Below are positions 36,318 to 45,512 of a DNA stretch of 64,000 nucleotides, piece by piece (positions within the stretch are counted from its first letter, which is position 1; every line of letters begins with the position of its first letter). The notes beneath the pieces were generated by a model. It did not search any database and had not been told where the DNA came from. It worked only from the letters and a program-made list of their open reading frames with translations. Both the position numbers and the translations under genes were made by a program. Origin of the DNA: Bacteroidales bacterium KHT7 (GTDB taxonomy: Bacteria; Bacteroidota; Bacteroidia; Bacteroidales; Bacteroidaceae); contig FNBQ01000003.1 of the NCBI GenBank assembly GCA_900102385.1, forward strand, positions 68,787 to 132,786, given 5' to 3'.

Positions 36318-38807
36318 ATGGCAGAAAGTACCATTAAAAATTCTTTTGGCACTGGAGACGAAGAAACCGCAGGATTTGATTTTCAGTCGCTTATAGCGGT
36401 TTTTCTAATGAATATACACTGGTACATTTTATGTATCGGCATAGCACTTGGTGTGGCTTACTATCTTATCAGAACAGCAATTCCGCTTTACAGCGCAGGT
36501 GCTCGCGTTGAAATAAAGGACGAGAAGAGCAACTACGAAACACGTTCGTTGATGGACTTGGGTGTACACTCGGTCAGCGATGGTAGGCAGAACGATATTG
36601 CGCCAATGCGAACAACAAACATCTCAAAGCAAGTAATCAGAAACCTAAAACTTTACACCACATACTTTGTAAGCGGAAACATGCGTGATACAGAGTTGTA
36701 TCGTAATCAACCCGTTACAGTAGACATCGAAAAAGACAAGTTGTTCGACCTTCCAGGCAACATTGTTCTCACTTTAAGCGAAGATCAAAACGGAATCAAG
36801 ATTACAGGAAATGCCAATGGCGAGCCGATAAATAAAAGGCTGAAGTTTCTTCCTGCCGTATTCAATACAAAAGTCGGAAAGATTTCAGTCTACCGAAATC
36901 CAGAAAAACCCGGTCCGATAGAGCAGCCAATGACCGTAACCATCACCAACCCGAACAATCTGGCGGCGATGTATGCATCAGGCGTGAGCATAAATCCGGC
37001 AAGCGATTCGGAAACAGACATGGTTCTCGGACTTTCAGGTACAAATGCAGACCGATGCAAAGACTATCTTCGCGAACTCGTTTCAGTCTACAACGATGAG
37101 TGGAACAGAGACAAAAATATGGTCGCACAGAAAACCGAGGAATTCATCAACAAACGTATCGAGTTGATTAGCAAGGAACTGGGCGATGCAGAAAGCAAAG
37201 TCGAGGATTTCAAGGTTTCTGAAGGAACACTGAATATTGGCGATGAAGGTGTTGCTGCATACGAGAAAAAACTAGAGTATCAAGAAAGAGTTACTGAGCT
37301 GAATATGCAACTCGGAATGCTCTCTGCTCTCTCCGAATACATCAACAAAAAGGAGAATCACATGCAGCTCATCCCTAATAACATCGGCATCAAAGATGAA
37401 ACTCTAAAACTACTCGTGAGCGAATACAACAAAGATCTGAAAGAGCGTACTAGACTAATGCGCAACAGTTCAGAAACAAGCCCTGTGGTTGTTCAGAAAA
37501 CACTCGACTTAGAGCAGTGTATGAACAATATCAAAGCCGCCATTACAAGTGCAAGATACGGCATCAATCTAAATAAGAAAGACCTTACAAAGCGCATAAA
37601 CGAAGAAAACAACAAGGTTATTGCAACCCCTTCGAAGCAGCGAATTCTTGCCAACTTCTCTCGTCAGCAAGACGTGAAGGCTGGATTGTACATAATGTTG
37701 TTGCAGAAACGCGAGGAAAACTCCATCACAATGGCTGCAACTACCGACAAGGCAAAACTTGTTGACGACCCTTATTTCGCAGGTCAGATTTATCCAAAAG
37801 AACAGATGATTTGGGTCAGCGCAACCGCAATAGGATTCACAATTCCTTCAACAATTCTCTTTATTCTGGCGATGTTCCGCTACAAGATTGAAGGACGTTC
37901 GGATATTGAGAAACTGACAACAATTCCTATTTTGGGCGACGTTCCGATAGACAAGAATCTGAAACAGGGCGAACGTGCCATTGTTGTTAAGCCAAATACC
38001 AACAACCTTATGGCGGAAACATTCCGAGGAATACGAACGAACCTCGACTTTGTGATGGAAGAAGGAAAGCAAAAAGTCCTTCTAATAACATCAACTTCGA
38101 GCGGTGAAGGTAAAACTTTCATAGCCAGCAACATAGCAATGAGCGAATCGCTTTTGGGACGCAAGGTTTTGCTCATCGGTCTTGATATCCGTAAACCACG
38201 CATTGTAAGTCTTTTCGGACTACACGACAAGCGTCGCGGTATCACGGCATATCTTTCTGGCGACATCAACGACTACGATACGCTGATGGCACAAATCATG
38301 CCATCGGGCATCAGCGACCATCTCGATCTGCTTCCTTCGGGAACAATTCCGCCAAACCCATCGGAGTTGCTGGCAAAAAAGAACATCGGTGCCGCCGTTG
38401 CATATCTGCGCAACATCTACGACATGATTATCATCGATACCGCACCAGTTGGACAGGTTTCTGATACTCTTCAACTTGGCTATCTGGCAGACGCATCAAT
38501 ATATGTTGTGAGAGCCGACTACACTCCGAAGGCAACATTCAGCATGATTAACAGTTTGCGCGATTCGAAGAAACTGCCAAGCATGAATCTCGTGCTCAAC
38601 GGAATTGACCTTACAAACAAGAAGTACGGCTACTACTACGGATATGGAAGTTCGGGCAAGGGATACGGCTATGGCTATGGTCGATACGGATACGGTCGAT
38701 ACGGATACGGCAAGAGCGGATACGGATATGGATACGGCTTGTACGAGGACGGCTACGGCTACGGCGAAAGTGCCGACACCAATGAAGAAAAAGATAAAAA
38801 CAATTAA
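36318..38807 (+). CDS. Wzc-like polysaccharide co-polymerase and tyrosine autokinase
   Basis: An 829-residue BY-kinase that controls chain length and export of surface polysaccharide. Domains: N-terminal membrane segment (about 30-52, FLMNIHWYILCIGIALGVAYYLI), Wzz-like and coiled-coil periplasmic part (about 55-500), second membrane segment (about 497-520, IWVSATAIGFTIPSTILFILAMF), then the cytoplasmic kinase with Walker A SSGEGKTFIASN (about 594-605), LIGLDIRKPR (Walker A') and MIIIDTAPVG (Walker B). The tail from about residue 770 has 18 tyrosines in G-Y repeats and is the autophosphorylation cluster. No Wza export gene is adjacent; the glycan operon is on the other strand downstream. Confidence 0.93.
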   Translation: MAESTIKNSFGTGDEETAGFDFQSLIAVFLMNIHWYILCIGIALGVAYYLIRTAIPLYSAGARVEIKDEKSNYETRSLMDLGVHSVSDGRQNDIAPMRTTNISKQVIRNLKLYTTYFVSGNMRDTELYRNQPVTVDIEKDKLFDLPGNIVLTLSEDQNGIKITGNANGEPINKRLKFLPAVFNTKVGKISVYRNPEKPGPIEQPMTVTITNPNNLAAMYASGVSINPASDSETDMVLGLSGTNADRCKDYLRELVSVYNDEWNRDKNMVAQKTEEFINKRIELISKELGDAESKVEDFKVSEGTLNIGDEGVAAYEKKLEYQERVTELNMQLGMLSALSEYINKKENHMQLIPNNIGIKDETLKLLVSEYNKDLKERTRLMRNSSETSPVVVQKTLDLEQCMNNIKAAITSARYGINLNKKDLTKRINEENNKVIATPSKQRILANFSRQQDVKAGLYIMLLQKREENSITMAATTDKAKLVDDPYFAGQIYPKEQMIWVSATAIGFTIPSTILFILAMFRYKIEGRSDIEKLTTIPILGDVPIDKNLKQGERAIVVKPNTNNLMAETFRGIRTNLDFVMEEGKQKVLLITSTSSGEGKTFIASNIAMSESLLGRKVLLIGLDIRKPRIVSLFGLHDKRRGITAYLSGDINDYDTLMAQIMPSGISDHLDLLPSGTIPPNPSELLAKKNIGAAVAYLRNIYDMIIIDTAPVGQVSDTLQLGYLADASIYVVRADYTPKATFSMINSLRDSKKLPSMNLVLNGIDLTNKKYGYYYGYGSSGKGYGYGYGRYGYGRYGYGKSGYGYGYGLYEDGYGYGESADTNEEKDKNN

Positions 38808-38818
38808 ATTATAATATC

Positions 38819-39244
38819 ATGACAATAGCAGTCGATTTTGACGGAACGATTGTAGAACACCGCTATCCTGCAATAGGACGCGAGATTCCGTTCGCTATAC
38901 AAACCCTAAAAATGCTGATAAAAGACCAGCACAGACTTATTCTGTGGTCGGTCAGAGAAGGGAAAACTCTTCAGGAGGCAGTAGACTGGTGCAAAGAACG
39001 CGGCGTAGAATTCTATGCTGTAAACAAAGATTATCCTGAAGAAACTCAAGAAGGAAACAAGAACTATTCAAGAAAGCTGAAAGTCGACATGTTCATCGAC
39101 GACAGAAATCTTGGCGGTATTCCTGACTGGGGAATGATTTACCAGATGATTACAGAGCACAAGACTCTCGAAGAACTGATTAGAGAGGAGATACGCTCAG
39201 AAACCGAACCTCCAAAGCGGAAGAAAAAATGGGGTATTTTCTAA
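38819..39244 (+). CDS. HAD-like hydrolase (BT0820-type)
   Basis: A 141-residue HAD-fold protein: MTIAVDFDGTIVEHRYP has the catalytic DxDGT with both aspartates, LILWSVREGKTLQEAVDWCKERG is the second motif region, and KVDMFIDDRNLGG is motif IV with the Asp pair. It resembles small BT0820-like HAD proteins of Bacteroides, of unknown substrate. It begins 11 bases after the kinase gene, so it is co-transcribed. Its stop overlaps the stop of the convergent wcaF-like gene by 4 bases. Confidence 0.85.
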   Translation: MTIAVDFDGTIVEHRYPAIGREIPFAIQTLKMLIKDQHRLILWSVREGKTLQEAVDWCKERGVEFYAVNKDYPEETQEGNKNYSRKLKVDMFIDDRNLGGIPDWGMIYQMITEHKTLEELIREEIRSETEPPKRKKKWGIF

Positions 39245-39792
39245 GATAGAGTTCTTTTGCGGATACAGACCGCAGGAACTCCTTGATAAACAGAATCACA
39301 ATCCAGATTTTTGGTAGCCACGCTGCCCAAAGTCAGGATTGTGTTTTTGTTTACAACCACTCCCGGACCAACCACAGCCCTTGCGCCAATCCAACAACCG
39401 TCGTGCAAAACGATAGGCGCATTACGGTACGGCATATTAAACAAGGTGTAATCGTGATTTCCAGTAATCAGAAGTGCATCTTGCGAAACACAAACGTTAT
39501 TTCCGATTGTAACATAGTCGAGGTTGTCAATCCAGCAACGTTCGCCAAGCCAAACGTTATCGCCAATCGTGAGTTTCCACGGAAACTTTATGCGGACTTC
39601 ATTCTTGATGATAAGTCCCTTGCCAATTTTCGCACCAAAAGCCCTCAAAAGAAAGATTTTCAGCCCCATAAACGGATTCCACGATGCCCTTACAAAAAGA
39701 GCATTCACGAAATACCATAGCGTAATCTTGATAAATCCCGCGCCCTTGTCAAAATTTCCTGTGGTAAACTTACTTAAATCGACACTGCTCAT
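39241..39792 (-). CDS. WcaF-like hexapeptide acetyltransferase
   Basis: A 183-residue left-handed beta-helix acetyltransferase. Hexapeptide repeats appear in IGKGLIIKNEVRIKFPWKLTIGDNVWLGERCWIDNLDYVTIGNNVCVSQDALLITGNHDY and VLHDGCWIGARAVVGPGVVVNKNTILTLGSVAT; NHDY holds the catalytic His. It probably O-acetylates a sugar in the polysaccharide made by this operon. Last gene of the minus-strand cluster; start overlaps the previous gene's stop by 4 bases. Confidence 0.9.
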   Translation of the reverse strand: MSSVDLSKFTTGNFDKGAGFIKITLWYFVNALFVRASWNPFMGLKIFLLRAFGAKIGKGLIIKNEVRIKFPWKLTIGDNVWLGERCWIDNLDYVTIGNNVCVSQDALLITGNHDYTLFNMPYRNAPIVLHDGCWIGARAVVGPGVVVNKNTILTLGSVATKNLDCDSVYQGVPAVCIRKRTLS

Positions 39793-40916
39793 GATAACAT
39801 TTTTTTATAGAAAGACATCAGTTTTTCGCCCATCATTCCGAGAGAATATTCGCGGCTGATGACAGAGAACGCGTTGCGCCCCTTCTGCTGCAATTCGTCG
39901 GCTGAAAGAGATGCGAAATCTGCCAATGCATCGGCAACATGCTCCACTCCTACAGGAACGCACCAGCCGCTATCTGTATCTGCCAAAATCTGCCAAGGCG
40001 TTGTATTTGTCGTTATTACAGGAATCGAAGCTGACATCGCCTCGGCTACCACAAGACCAAAATTCTCGCTGTAAGTTGGCAGAACAAGCACCGAAGCGTT
40101 CGAAATCAGCCGCCATTTATCGTCGCCATAAATGCCTCCAACGAACTCGACAATGTTGTTCAGATTATTTTCAGAACAGAAATTCTTCAGTTTCTCGACA
40201 TAGGCAGAATCGCCATCGCCTGCGATTTTCACCTTATAACCTGCTATTTTTTCACGAACACAGCACAAAGAATCCAAAAGAATCTCGATACCTTTCTTCG
40301 GATGTATTCGCGAAAGAAAGAGAATGTATTTTTCTCCGTCGACTTTCTGACTTGCACATTTTCTGGCTATCGACTCAGAATCAATGCCAATTGGAATAAC
40401 ATCGATATTGAGTTTCGACGCATCAGCGATGCTTTCTGAAGAATAATACTGCAGAACATGTTCACGTTCCTCCATTGCCGTAACAGTCTGCCACAAAGCA
40501 GTTTGCAATTGTCGTCTCTGAAAGAAAATCATACCGAGTTTCTTTTTCCAACGGTTACGGTTTACAATCCAAGGCTCTAACATTCCATGAACGGTGAGCG
40601 CACATTTGTAGCCCTTCTGCTCTGCCCACAACTGAGCCCACGCGCATTGCGGAAGCCAAATCGTATTGATGTGAACGACATCGGGGTTTTCGGCATCAAG
40701 AATGGCTGTCAATTCTTTTTTGTATCTACTTCGCGAATACCATTTCGACTGCATGAAAATGACTTTCGCTCCACTGATTTCGACCGGATTCGGCGAGGCA
40801 TCAGCAACGAAAACAAGTTCGGCTCTTGAGCGCAACGAGAGCGCGAGCATCTGCATGTATGTCGTTGTGCCGCCAAACGAACGGTCGAGCGTATTTATGT
40901 AATGTAGAATTTTCAT
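39789..40916 (-). CDS. Glycosyltransferase family 4
   Basis: A 375-residue GT-B enzyme. N-terminal Rossmann half starts MKILHYINTLDRSFGGTTTYMQML; the C-terminal half has ILFLSRIHPKKGIEILLDSL, VEFVGGIYGDDKWRLISNASVLVLPTYSENFGLVVAEAMSASIPVITT, where the E-x7-E-type motif (SENFGLVVAEAM) binds the nucleotide sugar. It adds one sugar in the cytoplasm to the lipid-linked repeat unit; donor and acceptor cannot be read. Overlaps both neighbours by 4 bases. Confidence 0.92.
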   Translation of the reverse strand: MKILHYINTLDRSFGGTTTYMQMLALSLRSRAELVFVADASPNPVEISGAKVIFMQSKWYSRSRYKKELTAILDAENPDVVHINTIWLPQCAWAQLWAEQKGYKCALTVHGMLEPWIVNRNRWKKKLGMIFFQRRQLQTALWQTVTAMEEREHVLQYYSSESIADASKLNIDVIPIGIDSESIARKCASQKVDGEKYILFLSRIHPKKGIEILLDSLCCVREKIAGYKVKIAGDGDSAYVEKLKNFCSENNLNNIVEFVGGIYGDDKWRLISNASVLVLPTYSENFGLVVAEAMSASIPVITTNTTPWQILADTDSGWCVPVGVEHVADALADFASLSADELQQKGRNAFSVISREYSLGMMGEKLMSFYKKMLS

Positions 40917-42940
40917 TTTGCCAAGACTTCTTTATAAACGTCCTCGTACTGTTTTACGATGCAAGAAAGTTTGAATCGCTTTACGTTTTCGAGTCCGTCG
41001 GACACGAGTTTCTGTCTCAAATCCTCATCTGAAATCAGTTTTCTGAAACCTTCGGAAATCTCCTGAACGCTTTCGGGATTGACGAAATATGCCGCATTTC
41101 CAGCCACCTCTGTCATCGGCTCAATGCGCGAGGTTAGGACAGGTCGGCCAACGCTCTGTCCCTCGATAATCGGCATTCCGAAACCTTCGTAAACTGACGG
41201 GAACGATACGATGTCGCACAACTTGTACTCTTCGACAATCTCCTCTTCCGTAAGATTCGCCCTTTGCACGAATTTAATGTTATGTTTTTTCAGCAAGAGC
41301 TTTATCTCGTCGGAAATCTCACCTATGATTCTCAGTTCGCAAACAATACCGTCGAGAGCCTCGATTACGCGTTCAAGATTCTTGTTCCAAAAAGTTCCGA
41401 TATGCAGAATTACGGGACATTCGACATTGAATTTCTTTTCTGTGAAACTAAATTTTTCATCTATTGAATTGTAGATAACAACAGTTTTCTTCTCTGCCCA
41501 CGGACAATGTTTCAGCAGATTCCGTCGCGTTTGTTCAGAGATGCACGTTACTTTGTCGGCCATCCGCACAGGCAGATAGAGCCAAAAGAGCCATTTGTAC
41601 AGTTTTTTTATCGGATTTCGCACATTATCAATGAAAACCAAATCGTGAATTGTCAGAACCGTCTTGCATCCGCCAAGGAAAAGCAGTGCATCGTGAATGT
41701 GCCCAGTTACATGATTCACCCCACGCTTGTTTCTGTGTCGAAAAACGTAGAATCCGTTAATCAGAACATCCCACGGCATAGAATTAGGCGATGGCATTTC
41801 GGTCGTGCCAACCTTCCACTCGTCCGACAACCGACTTACGACAGGCTCAAAAACGTGTGCGATAGAAAATCCGCATTTTCTGTTGCGAAAATGGAATGTA
41901 ACAGATTCCTCTGGCTTTGTTTTCTTCTGCATTTGTCCAAGAAAAACGAATGCAGTCAGACGATTAGCACGCAGCAATTTTCCGATAATCATGCAAACAA
42001 ATGCAATGGCAACGGCACCAATCAACGTACAAATATCTTTTTCTAATTCGCTCCACTTGACTGTAATTGACCAAGTTGCGTTCATTCCATACCAAAGCCA
42101 CAAAATCAAGAAATAATAATGGAAAACGTAAATATCGAGCGACGATTTTCCGAAGCTATTGAACAATCTATCCAACAATCTGATATTCCGCAGATTATAG
42201 AAAAATCCAAGCATCACGACAACAGCCGAGATGCGCGCAATATCCTTGAAAATACCTTTTTCTGATATTGAATCGGGATAAACATGCACAAGCAGAAACA
42301 AATATAAACAAAACAAGGCTGCAGTAACTTTCTTGTCTGTAAGGACATTGAAAACGCGCGGTCTGTTCAAGAACAAGCCAAAAGCGAAGAATGGCAGATT
42401 TCCGGCAAGATGCTTAAGCGAGAAAAAGCCAGAAACTACATGCGGCGACATTTTATTCGCAACTACAGCAATCACAAAGAAAACAATCCAAAACAGAACA
42501 TCTAGCAGAAATCCATATCTAAAATTCGTCCAAACAGACTTCAGAAAATGATAGAAGATGTTTATTATAGCAAGTTCGAACAGAACAAACAAATACCAAT
42601 ATCCGTACTTTGCATTTGCAAACAAAATTGCATAAGGAAGCGAACTGTAACAATAATAAACATAAAGTCCGCCAACAACTAAGAAAGGAATAAGTAAACT
42701 TACCGACTTTTTCTTAAGAACAGAAAAAAACTTCAACTCTCTGCCATCGTAGCACGAAAAATACCCGCTTACAATGAAGAACAGAGCCATGTGAAAACTG
42801 TAGATTATTCCGTAGACAAGATTTGCCGACGATGCCGCATAATCGTAACCATATATCGCCTGAATGAGATGTCCCCAAAGCACAAGCAATATGGTAAATC
42901 CCTTAATGTTGTCCCAGTATTTGATTCTCTGATTAACCAT
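40913..42940 (-). CDS. Fusion of acyltransferase-3 membrane domain and GT4 glycosyltransferase
   Basis: A 675-residue protein in one uninterrupted frame. Residues 1-325 are an acyltransferase-3 domain with about ten membrane segments (RIKYWDNIKGFTILLVLWGHLIQ has the KG and GH of the family; SLDIYVFHYYFLILWL near 280). From about Met337 to the end is a complete GT4 enzyme (KTVLTIHDLVFIDN, KVTCISEQTRRNLLKHCP, ILHIGTFWNKNLERVIEAL, DIVSFPSVYEGFGMPIIEGQSVGRPVLTS). The junction holds a short charged linker (MQKKTKPEES). These activities are normally separate genes. Both halves look intact, so the fusion may couple acylation and sugar transfer or come from loss of a stop codon. Three bases after the polymerase gene. 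Confidence 0.88.
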   Translation of the reverse strand: MVNQRIKYWDNIKGFTILLVLWGHLIQAIYGYDYAASSANLVYGIIYSFHMALFFIVSGYFSCYDGRELKFFSVLKKKSVSLLIPFLVVGGLYVYYCYSSLPYAILFANAKYGYWYLFVLFELAIINIFYHFLKSVWTNFRYGFLLDVLFWIVFFVIAVVANKMSPHVVSGFFSLKHLAGNLPFFAFGLFLNRPRVFNVLTDKKVTAALFCLYLFLLVHVYPDSISEKGIFKDIARISAVVVMLGFFYNLRNIRLLDRLFNSFGKSSLDIYVFHYYFLILWLWYGMNATWSITVKWSELEKDICTLIGAVAIAFVCMIIGKLLRANRLTAFVFLGQMQKKTKPEESVTFHFRNRKCGFSIAHVFEPVVSRLSDEWKVGTTEMPSPNSMPWDVLINGFYVFRHRNKRGVNHVTGHIHDALLFLGGCKTVLTIHDLVFIDNVRNPIKKLYKWLFWLYLPVRMADKVTCISEQTRRNLLKHCPWAEKKTVVIYNSIDEKFSFTEKKFNVECPVILHIGTFWNKNLERVIEALDGIVCELRIIGEISDEIKLLLKKHNIKFVQRANLTEEEIVEEYKLCDIVSFPSVYEGFGMPIIEGQSVGRPVLTSRIEPMTEVAGNAAYFVNPESVQEISEGFRKLISDEDLRQKLVSDGLENVKRFKLSCIVKQYEDVYKEVLAK

Positions 42941-42942
42941 TG

Positions 42943-44277
42943 CTATCTTGTTTTATGAGTGTTACATGCCGCCAAGGCGAATCCGCCCGAAATGACGGCA
43001 AATCCTAAGTTTGTCGGAACTCCGAGTTGTCCCTGCGGCTCGTTAAGAAGCATAAATACACAAAGCATCCACGGCAGCATATCGTTACCTCTGTTTAGCA
43101 TCTTGTGCGACTTTATGAAGATATCAAGACCAAAGGCACATCGTAAAGCAATAACCATCAGTCCGAAAACATATCCACTTTCATTCATAACGCGTCCCCA
43201 CTCGTTTTCGCCATTCATGAATGCGAACATACTGCTACCACCAAGCAACTGCGCTCCTGTACTTGTTCCTGCACCAAGTCCGACGCCCCAAAGCGGAGCA
43301 TACGAGTTGAATACGGCATTCAGGAAACCACCGGCATATCGTCCTCCCAAGGCACTCTGCACACCGCCCTCAATCTCTGTAGCCTCATCAATGCGGGCAT
43401 TGAAAGCAGCCGAACTATCGTCCATCCAGCCCGACAACATCACGGCGGCTGCCGCCACAATTATGAACAAACCAGTTTGTATGGCACGACTCTGCATCTT
43501 CCGGTGAATCATCATTACATAGACCAAGAATATACACTCCACCATACATTGATAGTACGCCGTTCGGGAAATTGAAAACGGAATAGCCAGCATGTAGAAT
43601 CCGAGTGCAACGAAGAGCACGATTTTGTTCATCGCAACCTTCTCCGTAAGATAATTGTTCATCAGAAGAAAGTAGCCCATGAACGCGCCAACCATTCCAA
43701 GCCACAACGACACTCCCGATGTGAATGAGAACGTTCCGGAAGAACGGTTAAAACCCATGGCACCAAGGTACGAGGCAGTACCCTCACCACCAACGCCTCG
43801 GTTTACCCACGAATCCATCGGCGAATAGAACTGCCACATAATCAGCATTGTCATCGGTATTGAGCAATACAGAATGAACTTTCCCATCGTAAGCAAATCC
43901 TTACGTGTCAAGACCTTGCCGATTATAAACATCATCGGGAAATGACAAAAATAGATTCTCGCTCCAAACAAAGCACAACTCACCGTGTGGTGGCCGAATG
44001 CCAATGATATCAAGAACATCGGCACGGTTATAATCATCATAAGTTGTGCAATTCCGTCGCAAATCCATCCGCGGCGCAAAGCTTCCCACACAAGCCAGAA
44101 CACGATAGGCTCACGACACAGAAGCAATGGGGTGGCAAGCGGAGTCAGGAACCACTTTCGGAGTGCTCCCTCGAATATCAGAAGAATCAGATAAATCCAA
44201 ATTGCACGTTTGTGAATAAGATACTGATCCTTTTCAATATACCTGTCTAATAGTTCCCAACTTATTCTAAATTCCAT
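42943..44277 (-). CDS. O-antigen/capsule polymerase-like membrane protein (Wzy type)
   Basis: A 444-residue protein with about eleven hydrophobic segments and a large loop at about 285-345 (DDSSAAFNARIDEATEIEGGVQSALGGRYAGGFLNAVFNSYAPLWGVGLGAGT). It resembles O-antigen ligase/polymerase proteins, with Arg/Gly in the periplasmic loop. It would join lipid-linked repeat units in the periplasm. Family assignment rests on topology and operon position. It overlaps the preceding GT4 gene by 16 bases. Confidence 0.75.
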   Translation of the reverse strand: MEFRISWELLDRYIEKDQYLIHKRAIWIYLILLIFEGALRKWFLTPLATPLLLCREPIVFWLVWEALRRGWICDGIAQLMMIITVPMFLISLAFGHHTVSCALFGARIYFCHFPMMFIIGKVLTRKDLLTMGKFILYCSIPMTMLIMWQFYSPMDSWVNRGVGGEGTASYLGAMGFNRSSGTFSFTSGVSLWLGMVGAFMGYFLLMNNYLTEKVAMNKIVLFVALGFYMLAIPFSISRTAYYQCMVECIFLVYVMMIHRKMQSRAIQTGLFIIVAAAAVMLSGWMDDSSAAFNARIDEATEIEGGVQSALGGRYAGGFLNAVFNSYAPLWGVGLGAGTSTGAQLLGGSSMFAFMNGENEWGRVMNESGYVFGLMVIALRCAFGLDIFIKSHKMLNRGNDMLPWMLCVFMLLNEPQGQLGVPTNLGFAVISGGFALAACNTHKTR

Positions 44278-45512
44278 TCTTTCAGATGTTTCTCTACCGA
44301 TTTTGCCATTGCTTCGCTATAAACCTTCCACGGTCTGCCTGCGGCGGTGTTCATTGCCGATTTTCCAACCTGAGCCAGAATTTCGGGATGTGAAATGATG
44401 TCCTCAATCCGCTCTCTTATCGAATCCGAATCGGCAGCCTTTACAAGCCAGCCGTCGCTTTCGTTCTCGATGATGTCGGGACCGCATGTGCGCTCGGTTG
44501 TAATGACCGGAGTTCCCTGCGACATTGCCTCGGTAACGACGAGTCCGAACCCCTCGAACAACGAAGGAAACAACAGCACGTCCGATTGAGCCATCAAAGA
44601 TAGCACATTTTCATGACTTAGCGAAGGTATGTAGTTACATTTCTGCAATTTAGACTTCAATACCGGCGTACCATCAATATTTCCGAGTCCGACAACGGTT
44701 AATTCGACGTGGCGCTCCAATCCCTCGAGGGCATCGAACATATACGACAAACCCTTTCGCTGACTCAGTCCGCCAACATAAAGCGCACGGATTTTTCTGC
44801 CGTTTGCACTCGAATACTTGCGGTTTCTATTCACATCTGGAAATCCGTAAGGAACAACCTCTATCGGCACCAGTTTGTCGGGATAAAGTTCGAGAGTCTT
44901 CTTCGTGAAACTACTTGCCACATAGATTACGTCTGCCATTGCCAATTCATTGTCCTTGCGTCGGAGTTTTGCATCAGAATCATCGAAACCTCCCAAAGTC
45001 GGATTCCAATCCGGATTTTTCTTCATCTCGGGCGAAAGATACTCGCGCATTGCCCGCCAATAGCCAATCGGAAGGTCGTAAAAGCACGGAATCCTCATTT
45101 TTTTTGCCTCGGCAAAGGTAGACTCGATTCCGTCCTCATATCCATAGATGAACGAAAAATCCTTATTCAGAAGAGTTTTTCTTGAGCATTCATCGATGTT
45201 ATGATAGATTTTATCGACTGAAAAAATGCCTCGTTCATGTTCTACAAGACCGTTAAGATGTGCTTTCTGGGCAAAAATTCTGCCGAGTTCGCGCCACGGA
45301 TGCGTTTTCAACGCAGAAGAGATTTCGGAAGAATAGCCGCGCCGTTTCAGCATCGACATGACTGGAAAACCCGACAGCCGACTAAAAATATTACCCGGCA
45401 CACAGCCCACCGTTGTGTGAAACTCGCCCAGCAATCCGTGCGAACTGAAGCCGTTGAGCACCGCCCTGACATTTGCGTTTCCCGTTGGATGAACAACTAA
45501 TCCTCCGCTCAT
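44262..45512 (-). CDS. Glycosyltransferase family 4
   Basis: A 416-residue GT-B enzyme: MSGGLVVHPTGNANVRAVLNGF at the start, DVIYVASSFTKKTL, IRALYVGGLSQRKGLSYMFDALEGL, DVLLFPSLFEGFGLVVTEAMSQGTPVITTERTCGPDII near the end, the last holding the donor-binding E-x7-E. I use the ATG at 45512, which gives the ATGA overlap with the previous gene seen throughout this operon; a start at 45560 would lie well inside it. Role: one transfer step in repeat-unit assembly. Confidence 0.92.
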   Translation of the reverse strand: MSGGLVVHPTGNANVRAVLNGFSSHGLLGEFHTTVGCVPGNIFSRLSGFPVMSMLKRRGYSSEISSALKTHPWRELGRIFAQKAHLNGLVEHERGIFSVDKIYHNIDECSRKTLLNKDFSFIYGYEDGIESTFAEAKKMRIPCFYDLPIGYWRAMREYLSPEMKKNPDWNPTLGGFDDSDAKLRRKDNELAMADVIYVASSFTKKTLELYPDKLVPIEVVPYGFPDVNRNRKYSSANGRKIRALYVGGLSQRKGLSYMFDALEGLERHVELTVVGLGNIDGTPVLKSKLQKCNYIPSLSHENVLSLMAQSDVLLFPSLFEGFGLVVTEAMSQGTPVITTERTCGPDIIENESDGWLVKAADSDSIRERIEDIISHPEILAQVGKSAMNTAAGRPWKVYSEAMAKSVEKHLKEWNLE

